From Brachybacterium kimchii (GTDB taxonomy: Bacteria > Actinomycetota > Actinomycetes > Actinomycetales > Dermabacteraceae), in contig NZ_CP097218.1 of assembly GCF_023373525.1 (NCBI RefSeq), forward strand, positions 1,922,001 to 1,986,000: a stretch of 64,000 nucleotides of DNA. The letters are read 5' to 3'. The stretch's first letter is position 1. Every line of letters begins with the position of its first letter. Made by a program: the position numbers and the translations under genes. The notes below the pieces were generated by a model. It was given only the letters and a program-made list of their open reading frames with translations, did no database searches and was not told the DNA's origin. Shown piece by piece: positions 1 to 8,512 of this stretch.

Positions 1-1
1 C

Positions 2-40
2 GAGGAGCTCTCGAAGGTCGCCGGTACGATCCTGCACTGA
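2..40 (+). CDS. efeO: C-terminal end of a gene upstream of efeB, probably efeO
   Basis: Only the last 12 codons are in the window, ending EELSKVAGTILH and a TGA stop. In EfeUOB iron-uptake operons the gene directly before efeB is normally efeO, the periplasmic iron-binding lipoprotein, and the 46-base gap to the next start fits an operon. The identity rests on position and the short C-terminus, not on a domain. Confidence 0.45.
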   Translation, partial: EELSKVAGTILH

Positions 41-86
41 TCCGCACCGGCCCGCCCCGCCGCTCCCGCACCCCTCGAAGAGGCTC

Positions 87-1580
87 ATGCCCAGCCACGA
101 CAGCCCCGACCCCGACGCCCTGCAGAATGCCGACCCCGCGCCGACCGCTCCTGCGTCGGCCGATCCTGCGTCGAGCGATCCGGAGAGCGCCGGTCCCGCC
201 GCCTCTGCCGCCGACGGGACCAGCCGCGGAGGCGTCGGCCGACGGGGCCTGTTCGGGGCGGCCGGGGCGGGACTGGTCGCGGGCGGCCTGCTGGGCTACA
301 CGGGCGGGAGGGCCGCGGCTCCCCCGCCCGCGTCGACGCCCGACCCGCTGGAGACCTCCCACCCCTTCCGCGGCGAGCACCAGCAGGGCATCGTCACGCC
401 CGCGCAGGACTACCTGTTCACCGCCGCCTACGACATCACCGCGTCGACCCTGGCCGGTCTGCGCGAGCTCATGGGCACCTGGTGCACGGCGAGCGAGCAG
501 ATGTGCGCGGGCGAGCTCGTGGGCGGGCAGCCGCTCGCGAACCGTCAGGCCGCCCCGCGCGACACCGGCGAGGCCTGGGGATATCCGCCCAGCTCGCTCA
601 CGATCACCGTGGGCGTGGGCCCCTCGCTGTTCCGCGACGAGGACGGCAGGGACCGCTTCGGCCTCGCCTCGCGCGCGACCGAGGTGCTCACCCAGGGCGT
701 GCCGCGCTTCGCCAACGAGACCCTGCGCGAGGCCCAGTCCGACGGGGACCTCGTGGTGCAGGCCTGCGCGGACGACGCCCAGGTCGCGATGCACGCGATC
801 CGCAACCTCACCCGCCTGGCCTTCGGGTCGGCCGCGCTGCGCTGGACCCAGATCGGCTACGGCCGCACCTCCTCGACCTCCACCGAGCAGGAGACGCCCC
901 GCAACCTCTTCGGCTTCAAGGACGGCACCTCGAACATGAAGGCGGAGGACGGCGCCGAGGCGCTGTCCGAGCACCTCTGGGTGGGAGCGGACGACGACGG
1001 CGCAGACTGGCTGCGCGGCGGCACCTATCTGATGATCCGCAAGATCCGCATGGAGCTCGAGGTCTGGGACCGTCTGCGCCTGCTCGAGCAGGAGGAGATC
1101 ATCGGCCGCGACAAGCGCTTCGGCGCGCCGCTGTCGGTCCCCGACCCGACGTCGGCCTCGCAGGAGTTCACGGCGCCGGACCTCACGGCCGGAGGCTCCG
1201 CCTCACCGCTGATCCCGACCGACGCCCACATCCGCATGGTCTCCCCCGAGCAGAACGGCGGGGCGCGCATGCTGCGCCGCGGCTACAACTACACCGAGGG
1301 CAGCGACTCGCTGGGCCGCATCAACGCGGGGCTGTTCTTCGAGGCGTTCGTGCGCGATCCCCGCACGGGCTTCTACCCGGTCCTGGAGCGGATGACCAAG
1401 CACGACGCCCTCACCGAGTACCTCCAGCACGTCGCGAGCGGGCTGTTCGCGATCCTGCCGGGGGTCGCCGAGGGCGAGACGATGTTCGGCCAGGCCCTGT
1501 TCGGCGGTGACGGCGAGGTGTCCGACGGTGGTGCGTCCGGCGGCGGCGAGGTGTCCGACGGCGGTCCGTCCGGCGGCTGA
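87..1580 (+). CDS. efeB: EfeB, Tat-exported DyP-type haem peroxidase / deferrochelatase
   Basis: This 497-residue protein belongs to the dye-decolourising peroxidase family. EfeB acts outside the membrane with EfeO and EfeU in iron uptake and has been proposed to release iron from haem or oxidise ferrous iron. A twin-arginine signal is visible (RR at residues 52-53, then a glycine/alanine-rich hydrophobic stretch). The family motif GFKDG is at 276-280 and the likely proximal haem ligand is His381 in DAHIRM. The N-terminus before the Tat signal is unusually long and Pro/Ala/Ser-rich. The C-terminus ends in a low-complexity repeat built on GEVSDGG. A GAAGAGG sequence precedes the ATG. It follows the presumed efeO gene. 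Confidence 0.9.
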   Translation: MPSHDSPDPDALQNADPAPTAPASADPASSDPESAGPAASAADGTSRGGVGRRGLFGAAGAGLVAGGLLGYTGGRAAAPPPASTPDPLETSHPFRGEHQQGIVTPAQDYLFTAAYDITASTLAGLRELMGTWCTASEQMCAGELVGGQPLANRQAAPRDTGEAWGYPPSSLTITVGVGPSLFRDEDGRDRFGLASRATEVLTQGVPRFANETLREAQSDGDLVVQACADDAQVAMHAIRNLTRLAFGSAALRWTQIGYGRTSSTSTEQETPRNLFGFKDGTSNMKAEDGAEALSEHLWVGADDDGADWLRGGTYLMIRKIRMELEVWDRLRLLEQEEIIGRDKRFGAPLSVPDPTSASQEFTAPDLTAGGSASPLIPTDAHIRMVSPEQNGGARMLRRGYNYTEGSDSLGRINAGLFFEAFVRDPRTGFYPVLERMTKHDALTEYLQHVASGLFAILPGVAEGETMFGQALFGGDGEVSDGGASGGGEVSDGGPSGG

Positions 1581-1848
1581 GGTCCTGTGTTCGAGTCCGT
1601 CGACGGACCTCCGAGGGCCGACGGCCGAGGAGCGCGTGCGGCACGCGAGTCGTCCTGGTCACACCCGATCCGGCTGTCGGAGGCCCGCGCACCCCCCGGC
1701 CCGCGGCCCCGAGTCGCCATCGCGACCCGATGGACCCCAGGATCACTCCGCCACCTGCACCGATACCCGCCCGGACGACTCCGGCAAGGGGCGCTGGTGC
1801 GCCCGCCCAAGGCATACTGCTCGGCGACGAAGCCGAGCCTTCTCATGG

Positions 1849-1877
1849 CTGACAACGACGGATCGGGCGGCTAGTGT
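1849..1877 (+). promoter_or_regulatory. Promoter of the ferritin gene (leaderless)
   Basis: A -35 element CTGACA (1849-1854) and a -10 element TAGTGT (1872-1877) are separated by 17 bases. The -10 ends 7 bases before the ferritin ATG and no Shine-Dalgarno sequence is present, so a leaderless transcript is likely. The rest of the 1581-1848 gap holds a perfect 14-base palindrome, GTCCGTCGACGGAC (1595-1608), which might help to terminate efeB. I see no gene there. Confidence 0.55.
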
Positions 1878-1884
1878 CAGCTCC

Positions 1885-2400
1885 ATGAAGATGAGCACTG
1901 ATCTCGAGAAGAAGTTCCAGGCCCAGATCACCCTGGAGCTCGCCGCATTCGCCACCTACCGTCAGCTCGCCGTCGAGGCGGACGAGCAGGACCTCCCCGG
2001 CATCGCCGCCTGGCTCCAGGCCCAGGCCGAGGAGGAGCTGGTCCACGCCAACAAGTTCATCGCCCACGTCTCCGACCGCGGCAACCACGCCCAGATCGGC
2101 ACCATCGCCGCCCCCGAGGTCGCTCCGGGCCTCTCGGTGCTCGCGATCTTCGAGGCCGCCCTCGCCCACGAGGAGAAGGTCTCCGAGTCGATCCGCGAGC
2201 TCTACCGCTCGGCCGACAAGGAGGGCGACCTCGACTCGGTGCCGCTGCTGCAGTGGTTCATCGACGAGCAGATCGAGGAGGAGTCGACCGTCTCCGAGAT
2301 CATCGGCCGCGTGAAGCGCGTGGGCGGCGACGGCTCGGGCATCCTGCGCCTGGACGCCGAGCTCGGCGCGCGCACCCCGGCGGTCTCCGACGAGGAGTGA
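1885..2400 (+). CDS. Ferritin-like iron-storage protein
   Basis: The 171-residue protein is a non-haem ferritin: a four-helix bundle that oxidises ferrous iron and stores the mineral in a 24-mer shell in the cytoplasm. The typical N-terminal sequence ITLELAAFATYRQLA and the ferroxidase-type motif EEELVHANKF are visible, with a later acidic helix WFIDEQIEEES. Its length matches bacterial ferritins. I chose the ATG at 1885 although the frame is open far upstream, because the family N-terminus and the promoter both point there. It lies just downstream of efeB on the same strand, so uptake and storage of iron are adjacent but probably separately transcribed. Confidence 0.93.
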   Translation: MKMSTDLEKKFQAQITLELAAFATYRQLAVEADEQDLPGIAAWLQAQAEEELVHANKFIAHVSDRGNHAQIGTIAAPEVAPGLSVLAIFEAALAHEEKVSESIRELYRSADKEGDLDSVPLLQWFIDEQIEEESTVSEIIGRVKRVGGDGSGILRLDAELGARTPAVSDEE

Positions 2401-2459
2401 TCGCTCCGCGATCGACGCCTGATCCCCTCGCCGCCTGAGCGGCCGCGAGCAGGACGGCC

Positions 2460-2491
2460 GACGGCCCGGACACCATGGTGTCCGGGCCGTC
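2460..2491. terminator. Bidirectional terminator between ferritin and the SPFH gene
   Basis: A perfect 32-base palindrome with arms GACGGCCCGGACACC... / ...GGTGTCCGGGCCGTC lies between two convergent genes. Such a GC-rich hairpin is expected to stop transcription from both sides. Confidence 0.8.
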
Positions 2492-2519
2492 GTCATGTCC
2501 AGCGCCCGAGGGGCGCGCC

Positions 2520-3287
2520 TCAGGCGCCGTCGCTCGTGTCCGTCCCGCTCACCGTGCCGCTCAGACCCGGCAGCGCCCCGGCGTCGACCTTGAGGGTCGC
2601 GCCGGCAGGAAGGGCCTCGAGCAGGCGCACGCCGGCCAGGACCGGGCTCCGCTCGAGCATCTGGGCGGCCGCGAGGCGTGCGCGGGTGGCCTTGACCTCG
2701 GCTCGGGCACGCTCCATCGCGGTGCGGGAGGTGATCTGGACGACCAGCTCCTCCTCGCGCGCGAGCGCGACCTGGCGCGGGGCCGAGGCGTCCTTGAGGA
2801 CCACCGCGACCAGCTCGATCCCCACGCCCGCGGCGGCCTCCCGCGCGGCGCGGCGCACGCCGTCGAGGTCCACGCGGCGCTGCAGGACGTCGTCCAGAGG
2901 GGCTGCGGCGACGGCGTCGCGCAGCGCGATCTGCACCGCGAGGTAGACCTCGGCATCGGGGTCCTCGGCCGCCGCGGCGAAGGCGACGGGATCGTCCACC
3001 CGCACGGTGACGACGGCCGTCACGTGCACGTCGATGCCCTCGGCGGCGGGGATCGACTGCGGGCTCAGCACGAGCTGGCGCCGGCGCAGGTCGACCTGGC
3101 GGAACCGGTCCGAGGGGCGGGCGGCCTCGCGGCGCGAGATCTTCTCGAGCCGCTCCCCGCGGGCGCGCACCACGGCGCTGCCGGGCACGGCGACGGGCGA
3201 GAGCAGCGCAGCCCGCTCCCACGTGGCGGAGCCCTCGTCCGCGAAGGCGAAGGCCGCCGAGGCGCTGCGGCGTCGGCTGAGGATCAT
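2520..3287 (-). CDS. SPFH/Band 7 (stomatin/slipin-like) domain protein
   Basis: The 255-residue product has the SPFH/Band 7 pattern: an early beta-rich part (DLRRRQLVLSPQSIPAAEGIDVHVTAVVTVRV) followed by a helical, Ala/Arg/Glu-rich region with QIALRDAVAAAPLDD and AREEELVVQITSR. Family members form rings or scaffolds at membranes and can modulate FtsH-type proteases. No N-terminal membrane anchor is visible, unlike most stomatins, so this may be a cytoplasmic or peripheral variant. The start is set by GGAGGG 7 bases before the ATG at 3287; the frame stays open upstream but lacks family similarity. It converges with the ferritin gene across a shared terminator. Confidence 0.75.
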   Translation of the reverse strand: MILSRRRSASAAFAFADEGSATWERAALLSPVAVPGSAVVRARGERLEKISRREAARPSDRFRQVDLRRRQLVLSPQSIPAAEGIDVHVTAVVTVRVDDPVAFAAAAEDPDAEVYLAVQIALRDAVAAAPLDDVLQRRVDLDGVRRAAREAAAGVGIELVAVVLKDASAPRQVALAREEELVVQITSRTAMERARAEVKATRARLAAAQMLERSPVLAGVRLLEALPAGATLKVDAGALPGLSGTVSGTDTSDGA

Positions 3288-3660
3288 GTCGCGTCCCTCC
3301 TGGAGTGCATGCTGAGGCTGAGGATGAGTGGTCGTCGCCGGGCGCGGACGCGGAGGGACGGGGCACCGGGGCGTCCCCCGCCGAGGCCGGGGCACCGGCG
3401 AGAACGGGATCGGACCCGGGCCGCTGGTCCGCTCCGCGGCAGACCCGCAGCCGGCGACGACCTTGTGTGTGGGGAGTCGAACCCCGAGCCCCGAAGGGCT
3501 GATGCCCGAGCAGAGCGGACCGGTCAAGACGCGGGACATCTGCGGAAGACCTCGATGCCGCTCCGTGCCCGATGCTCGCTGCCAGTCTGCGGGCATCACC
3601 GCGATGAGCGCGAGCGCTTTTCCGTCGCGGTGCCGTCCGGGCGGAGGCCGATCGCTCGGT
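3288..3660. other. 373-base intergenic region, no convincing gene
   Basis: This stretch separates two minus-strand genes and should hold the promoter of the SPFH gene. A tRNA-like T-arm with the loop sequence TTCGACT is seen on the minus strand at 3471-3485 next to a small hairpin (3487-3500), but no matching acceptor or anticodon arm can be built. I see nothing else of note. Confidence 0.5.
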
Positions 3661-4110
3661 TCAGTCGGCCAGCGCGACCAGGTGCGCGAGCAGTGCGATG
3701 CCGCCGACCAGGAGCCCCACGAGCTTCAGGAGCTCGAGTGCGACGTAGGCATGATGGGCGCGTGATCGCGGGGCGTCCTCGCCCGCGAGCACGGCGTTCG
3801 AGCGGCGGGTCAGACGAGGCTGGACCAGGGCCAGCTGGCCGATGAGCATGAGGATCGCGAGCACGAGCCCCGCCACGGCGGGCACCGGGATGCCTGCACC
3901 GGCCCCGAGCGCCAGGCAGACCGCGACGACCACGACGATCGCGACCTGCACGGCGTGCAGGACCCGGAAGACGAGCCGGCCGATCCCGAGGCCCAGGGCG
4001 AGGGTGATCCCCGGCGCCTGGAACTTCACGGGCGCCTCGATGAAGGAGAGTCCGACGATCAGCCCGATCCACACGAAGGTCAGGGCGAGGACCACGGCGA
4101 GCGCGCTCAT
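3661..4110 (-). CDS. Four-helix integral membrane protein of unknown function
   Basis: The 149-residue protein has four predicted membrane segments (about residues 3-22, 44-68, 78-95 and 122-145). The sequence VGLSFIEAPVKFQAPGI after the first helix is the most distinctive feature. A function cannot be assigned. Its ATG overlaps the stop of the cupin gene by 4 bases (ATGA), so the two genes are translationally coupled and may work together. Confidence 0.75.
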   Translation of the reverse strand: MSALAVVLALTFVWIGLIVGLSFIEAPVKFQAPGITLALGLGIGRLVFRVLHAVQVAIVVVVAVCLALGAGAGIPVPAVAGLVLAILMLIGQLALVQPRLTRRSNAVLAGEDAPRSRAHHAYVALELLKLVGLLVGGIALLAHLVALAD

Positions 4111-4532
4111 GCCCGCTTCTCCTGCCCGGCCTCGGCGCGACGGGCGATCGTCAGGATCACCACGGCGTCCTCGAGGGCCACGAGATCGTGGCGCTCCTGC
4201 GGGATCACCAGCAGCTCCCCGGCCGAGAGCTCGAACGTGCGCTCCCCTGCCCGCATCCGCACCCGTCCCCTGAGGGTCTGCAGGGTCGCCTCCCCGGGGT
4301 TCTCATGATCCGAGAGCCGCGACCCCTCGGTGAGGGCGAGGACGATCTGCGTGAGCACGCCCGGGCGTCCGGTTCCGTGCGCTGTCCCGCCATCGGCATG
4401 CGCATCGATGCCGTGGAAAGGTCGGCCGGCGCGGCCGCTGTGCGCCGAGGCCGCGGCGTCGAGCAGCTCGTCCGCGAGGAGTTCGAGGGAGGTGACGGGA
4501 GAGGGTGCGGGGGCGGGATCGGAGGCGTTCAC
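4107..4532 (-). CDS. Small single-domain cupin protein
   Basis: The 141-residue protein carries one cupin barrel from about residue 55 to 130. The glycine-rich turns and the pattern SDHENPGEATLQTLRGRVRMRAG...LSAGELLVIPQERHDLVALEDAVVI are typical, with His and Glu residues that could bind a metal. Cupins of this type are often sensors or small isomerase/dioxygenase-like proteins; the substrate is unknown. It is the first gene of a two-gene operon with the membrane protein at 3661-4110 and is transcribed away from the SIP-domain gene. Confidence 0.8.
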   Translation of the reverse strand: MNASDPAPAPSPVTSLELLADELLDAAASAHSGRAGRPFHGIDAHADGGTAHGTGRPGVLTQIVLALTEGSRLSDHENPGEATLQTLRGRVRMRAGERTFELSAGELLVIPQERHDLVALEDAVVILTIARRAEAGQEKRA

Positions 4533-4619
4533 GGCTCGACGCTACCGCGCGGGGCCCACCCGTGACCGGGACCGACGTCCCGTCAGCGCGGAGACGTGTC
4601 CATTTCCGCAAGTCCATCT

Positions 4620-4709
4620 TTGCGAAATTGCTGGCGACGTGGCTACGGTGTCGTCACCGCAGGGCGCATGCCCTGCCCAACAGCCCGGCGGGCCGTCATC
4701 GCCGCCGGG
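4620..4709 (+). promoter_or_regulatory. Promoter and structured leader of the SIP-domain gene
   Basis: TTGCGA (4620-4625) and TACGGT (4644-4649) with an 18-base spacer form a plausible promoter. The -35 lies in an imperfect inverted repeat, CGCAA-N8-TTGCG. Downstream are two hairpins: GCAGGGC-GCAT-GCCCTGC at 4659-4676, and CCCGGCGG/CCGCCGGG at 4684-4709 just before the ribosome-binding site. They could be attenuation or operator structures. Confidence 0.4.
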
Positions 4710-4731
4710 GAGCACGAGTGCAAGGACTGAC

Positions 4732-5238
4732 GTGGAGCACCTGCCGGACCGCTGCCTGATCCTCGGCGACGAGCATGATCTGGGGCTCATCTTCACGATG
4801 TGCCAGCATCTGAACGACGATGTCGGCGGCGCGGTGGTCCTCGAACTCTCGCGCGCCCGGCGACCTCCGCTCGATCTTCCCGGTCGCATGATGCTCACGG
4901 TGCTGCCGCGCCTCGTGCCCTTCTCGGCCGAGTCGCTGTGGGGAGCGCGCGACGCGCACCCCTCGGCCGCCCGTTCCCTGGGCCTCCCCGAGGCGTCGCA
5001 GCCCCGGCCAGGTCCCGCCCTGCCGCGCGGCGAGCGCGCGGCCGCGGCATTGAGCGCCTTCGCCGACGAGTGGCTCGTGCCCGAGGACCCCGCCGTGGGC
5101 GATCGCGCTCTCTGGGTGGGGATGGTCGGCGTCCCCGCCGTCGACGCCGTGTGCGAGCGCCTGTGCCGGACGGTCCCGCGCCTCCACCTGCATCGTCCGA
5201 CGGTGGTGGCGGCGCCGGACACCGGCCGCCGCCTCTGA
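4732..5238 (+). CDS. Stand-alone SIP-domain (siderophore-interacting protein C-terminal-like) protein
   Basis: The 168-residue product begins with HLPDRCLILGDEHDLGLIFTMCQHL and later has GAVVLELSR, matching the NAD(P)-binding C-terminal half of siderophore-interacting (ferric-siderophore reductase) proteins. The FAD-binding barrel that normally precedes it is absent, so it cannot be a complete flavin reductase by itself. Similar stand-alone forms occur in actinobacteria; their role is unknown. The GTG at 4732 is preferred because AAGGA precedes it and the upstream frame has no family similarity. It is divergent from the cupin operon and convergent with the patatin gene, 10 bases apart. Confidence 0.65.
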   Translation: MEHLPDRCLILGDEHDLGLIFTMCQHLNDDVGGAVVLELSRARRPPLDLPGRMMLTVLPRLVPFSAESLWGARDAHPSAARSLGLPEASQPRPGPALPRGERAAAALSAFADEWLVPEDPAVGDRALWVGMVGVPAVDAVCERLCRTVPRLHLHRPTVVAAPDTGRRL

Positions 5239-5248
5239 GCCGGGGCCC

Positions 5249-6031
5249 TCAGAGCCCGAGGGCGGGAAGCTGCTCGCGGGCGATCAGATGGCCGCGTGCG
5301 GCGATCCGTCCCGCCCGATGGAACGACAGCGCCGAGGCGCCGTCCCCCGTCGGCAGCTGCAGCAGCGCCACCTCGGGGTGAGCCGCCAGCACGGCCTGCT
5401 CGATGCCGTGCTGGGCGATGCTCAGGGAGTCCATCACGTAGCGCGCCGTGCGCCGACGCGGGACGCCTGCGGCCCAGGGGTCCGAGGACGGCGGGCCCAG
5501 CACGCTCACGGCGAGCACCCGCTGCGCCCGAGGATCGGACTGCTCGGGCACGGGCAGGGGCTGGACCAGCGTGCCGTCCGCGAGCAACCGGCCGTCGATC
5601 TCCACGGGAGGGAGCAGGGCAGGCACACCGATCGAGGCCCGCACCGCCTCTCGCAGCGAGCCGCTCTCGAACGAGACCGGGAGCCAGGTGGCGACGTCGG
5701 TCGCGACCACGCGCAGGGGGAGGTCGAGCTCCTCGATGCGGCACTCCCCGTAGAGCTCGGTGAGGAGGTCCTCGATGCGGCGTCCGCCCACCAGACCGGC
5801 TCCGTGCGCGTGCAGATCGACCAGACGCAGGGCATCCAACGGCCCGGCCCGATCCGCGAGCGCTTCGAGCGTGCGCACGCTCCCGGCCGCGACAGCGCCC
5901 GCGACGAGCGCCCCCATCGAACAGCCGTGCAGGCGCACGATCTCGTGGCCGCGCTCGCGCAGGGCGCGCAGCACGCCGAGGTGCGCGAGCCCGAACGCCG
6001 AGCCGGCGCCGAGCACGAGTTCGATCCTCAC
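5249..6031 (-). CDS. Patatin-like phospholipase / esterase
   Basis: The 260-residue protein is a patatin-family serine hydrolase with a Ser-Asp dyad. The oxyanion-loop region is near the start (VLGAGSAFGLAHLGVLRAL), the nucleophile motif is GCSMG (about residues 36-40), and the catalytic Asp lies in LLADGTLVQP (about 155). It probably hydrolyses phospholipids or other acyl esters. There is no signal peptide, so it should act in the cytoplasm or at the inner membrane. The GTG start at 6031 lies directly before the conserved first beta strand. The gene ends 10 bases from the convergent SIP gene. Confidence 0.88.
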   Translation of the reverse strand: MRIELVLGAGSAFGLAHLGVLRALRERGHEIVRLHGCSMGALVAGAVAAGSVRTLEALADRAGPLDALRLVDLHAHGAGLVGGRRIEDLLTELYGECRIEELDLPLRVVATDVATWLPVSFESGSLREAVRASIGVPALLPPVEIDGRLLADGTLVQPLPVPEQSDPRAQRVLAVSVLGPPSSDPWAAGVPRRRTARYVMDSLSIAQHGIEQAVLAAHPEVALLQLPTGDGASALSFHRAGRIAARGHLIAREQLPALGL

Positions 6032-6077
6032 ACTCGCGAGGCTACCGGCAGGGGCAGGGGTCCCACGCGGTCGGCGC

Positions 6078-7412
6078 TCACTCCGAGGATGCGGGGACGC
6101 ACAGGCTCCAGGCCTGCAGCTCCTGGCCGCTGATCCGCAGCCGCTCGCCGTCGGCGAGGTGCACGCGCCGCGTGTGCGGCAGGGTGCGCTCCCCGATCGC
6201 CTCGAGGAGACTGCCGTCGACGAAGATCCGCAGGGCGCCGTCGAGTGCGACGACCTCATGGGCGCCGCCGTCCGTCGCGAGCACCTCCACGCGCGCACCG
6301 TGCGGTGCGCGCACCTCGAGTCGCGGCGGCGCCCCGACCTGGACGGCGTTGCCGATCACGAGCTCCTCGCGTGCGCGCAGCGCGTCGATCTCCCGCGGGA
6401 CCCGCGCGAGCAGACGATCGTTCTCGAGCGCGAGCTCGCGGGGGAAGGTGAGGCATCCGGCCCAGCCCTGGGCGTCGGCCTGCTCCTGGGTGCGTCCCTC
6501 CCCCTCCCAGGACCAGCCCCACATCAGCACTCGATCGTTCTCGCGGTCCTGCACCGCCTGCGGCGCGTACAGATCGGGACCGGAGTCGATCGGGCCACCG
6601 GTGCGGGCGACGAACCGCGGGGCCCCTTCCTCGTCCTGCTCCAGAGAGCCGACGAGGTGCACCGTGCGGGAGGTCCGTCCCTCGGTCGCGCCCCGGCGGC
6701 CCCACAGGGAGAGCAGCAGCGCCCAGTCCCCGTCCACCTGCACCAGCTGCGGGCACTCCCAGATCTCCGCGGGCGCGATCTCGCCGGCGATCGGGTCCTC
6801 CCCGGTCAGCAGGGTGCCCAGCGGCTCCCAGCTCTCGAGGTGGTCGCAGCCGTACAGCAGCAGCGCGGGCGTCGCAGGGGCGGCCCCGCCGTCTGCGTCC
6901 GTCCCGTCGGCGTCGAGGATCCCAGCGCCCTGGATCGCATAGCGATGACCGAAGGCCTCGAACACGAAGGGGTCGCGCACGCCCAGCAGGCGCGGCTCCT
7001 CGGGGACGTCCGCGACCACGTGACCCGGCTCGAGGATCTCGGTCATGTCCGCGCTGGTGCGCGCGAGCATCACCCGCGCGTGCTCGTCGTCGACGCCGTC
7101 GACGCCCGAGTAGACGAGGGTGGGCGCACCATCGCGGGCGGGATCGAGGAGGGCGACGCCGCTCCAGCAGCCGCCCGCGTCGGCCTCTCCGGGGCGCGGG
7201 ACGAGGCTGTCCGGCTCGGGGCGCCAGCTCACCAGATCGGATGAGGACATGTGACCCCAGCGGATGTCCCCGTGCCGGGGCGCGGCCGGGTTGTACTGGA
7301 AGTGCACGTGCCAGCGGTCGTCCGTGCGCACGATCCCGTTGGGGTCGTTGATCCAGCCCGTCGGGTGCACACGGTGCAGGGCGGGGAAGGACGGATCAGG
7401 GGCGTGGGTCAT
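6078..7412 (-). CDS. Glycoside hydrolase family 32 beta-fructosidase (sucrose/fructan hydrolase)
   Basis: The 444-residue enzyme contains the GH32 landmarks in order: HPTGWINDPNG (nucleophile Asp, about residues 15-25), WSGVAL, GVRDPFVF (transition-state Asp), and IWECPQLVQ (acid/base Glu). A C-terminal beta-sandwich contains the usual FVDGSLLEAI. It releases fructose from sucrose, sucrose-6-phosphate or short fructans. No signal peptide is visible, so the substrate must be imported. No PTS or sugar ABC transporter lies next to it. The start follows a GAGGTG sequence. It shares direction with the patatin gene but is 46 bases upstream of it. Confidence 0.93.
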   Translation of the reverse strand: MTHAPDPSFPALHRVHPTGWINDPNGIVRTDDRWHVHFQYNPAAPRHGDIRWGHMSSSDLVSWRPEPDSLVPRPGEADAGGCWSGVALLDPARDGAPTLVYSGVDGVDDEHARVMLARTSADMTEILEPGHVVADVPEEPRLLGVRDPFVFEAFGHRYAIQGAGILDADGTDADGGAAPATPALLLYGCDHLESWEPLGTLLTGEDPIAGEIAPAEIWECPQLVQVDGDWALLLSLWGRRGATEGRTSRTVHLVGSLEQDEEGAPRFVARTGGPIDSGPDLYAPQAVQDRENDRVLMWGWSWEGEGRTQEQADAQGWAGCLTFPRELALENDRLLARVPREIDALRAREELVIGNAVQVGAPPRLEVRAPHGARVEVLATDGGAHEVVALDGALRIFVDGSLLEAIGERTLPHTRRVHLADGERLRISGQELQAWSLCVPASSE

Positions 7413-7474
7413 GGAGGCACCTCGTGCTCGTGGGCGGGGCGGGCGGGGCGTAGCGGGGCGGTTCGGACGGCGCA

Positions 7475-7508
7475 GGGCCCGCCGCCTCACGCATGAGGCG
7501 GCGGGCCC
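7475..7508 (-). terminator. Terminator of the proV-proW-proX operon
   Basis: A perfect 15-base-pair stem with arms GGGCCCGCCGCCTCA / TGAGGCGGCGGGCCC and a 4-base loop lies 19 bases past the proX stop codon. Confidence 0.85.
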
Positions 7509-7527
7509 TCCGGGGTGTTCCCTCCGG

Positions 7528-8469
7528 TCAGCTCTTCTTGACCTCGGGAAGGACGTCGGGGTTGTCCTCGAGCCACTTCTTGACGGCGTCGGCCTCCTTG
7601 CCCTTGCCGTACTCGTTGACCACGAGGTCCTCGAGGCTGTTGTACTGCTTGTCGTCGAGCTTGATGCCGCCGATGAACTCCGCGGCGTCCGCGAACTCGT
7701 CGGCGAAGCCCTTCTTCCCCAGGAAGTGCAGGCCCTCCTTCTTGCCCATGGCGCCCTCGGGGTCCTTGAGGTCCTTCACGGGGAAGGCCGTGTTGGCCCA
7801 GAAGGGGCGCCACAGGGTGACGACGATGTCCTTCTCCGCGTCGGTCGCCTTCTTCAGCTCGCTGAGCATGGCGGTCGTCGAGGAGGTGACGAGCTCGTAC
7901 TCCTTGTCGAGGCCGTACGTGGGCATCGCATCGTCCTTGACGACACCGGTGAGGCCGGCGCCGGGCTCGATGCCGATGATCTTCCCGTCGAACATGTCGG
8001 CGTTGCCCTTGAGGTCGGAGATCGACTCGATCTTCGTGTACTTCGGGACGGCGATGGTGAGCACCGCGTTGCCGTAGTACGTGTCGAGGTCGTCGATGTC
8101 GTCGCCGTACTTGTCCATGTACTTCTTGTGGGTGACCTCGGGCCATGCCGACGGGTAGATGTCGATGTCGCCCTTGGCGAGCCCCGCGTACAGCGCCGCG
8201 GGCTCCTCGATCTCCTGGTGCTTGACGGAGTAGCCCATCTCGCTGAGCCGGTTGTCCAGGAGGTAGGCGGTGCTCAGGCCGTCCGTCCACGAGGGGACGT
8301 AGCCCATGACGATCTCCTTGCCGCCGCTGTCGCCGGAGTCGCCCGAGTCGCCGCCGGTGGTGGCGTTGCCGGAGCAGGCCGCGAGGCCGAGCCCCACGAG
8401 TCCCGCGCCGCCGATCAGGGCGCTGCGGCGGGCGAGGGGGCGGGTGCTGAGGACGTGTCGTTCGTTCAT
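7528..8469 (-). CDS. proX: Glycine betaine/proline ABC transporter substrate-binding lipoprotein
   Basis: The 313-residue protein has a lipoprotein signal with lipobox LAAC (Cys32) preceded by ARRSALIGGAGLVGLG, so it should be anchored outside the membrane. The mature part is an OpuAC/ProX-type periplasmic-binding fold: EIVMGYVPSWTDGLSTAYLL near the start and later VVTLWRPFWANTAF, where aromatic residues usually box the quaternary ammonium group. A Gly/Ser/Asp linker follows the lipobox. It is the last gene of a three-gene osmoprotectant import operon. Confidence 0.92.
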   Translation of the reverse strand: MNERHVLSTRPLARRSALIGGAGLVGLGLAACSGNATTGGDSGDSGDSGGKEIVMGYVPSWTDGLSTAYLLDNRLSEMGYSVKHQEIEEPAALYAGLAKGDIDIYPSAWPEVTHKKYMDKYGDDIDDLDTYYGNAVLTIAVPKYTKIESISDLKGNADMFDGKIIGIEPGAGLTGVVKDDAMPTYGLDKEYELVTSSTTAMLSELKKATDAEKDIVVTLWRPFWANTAFPVKDLKDPEGAMGKKEGLHFLGKKGFADEFADAAEFIGGIKLDDKQYNSLEDLVVNEYGKGKEADAVKKWLEDNPDVLPEVKKS

Positions 8470-8512
8470 CTCTGCTTCTCTCCTTCGGTCGGGATGTGGG
8501 ATGCGGCGGGGG

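Noticed and set aside
1507..1884. A longer ferritin with about 120 extra N-terminal residues
   Set aside because: The upstream frame is low-complexity, has no family similarity, and a promoter lies directly before the ATG at 1885.
3471..3500. tRNA-like T-arm and variable-arm hairpin on the minus strand
   Set aside because: No acceptor stem, D-arm or anticodon arm can be paired with it, and no CCA end exists. A tmRNA would have to overlap the neighbouring membrane-protein gene.
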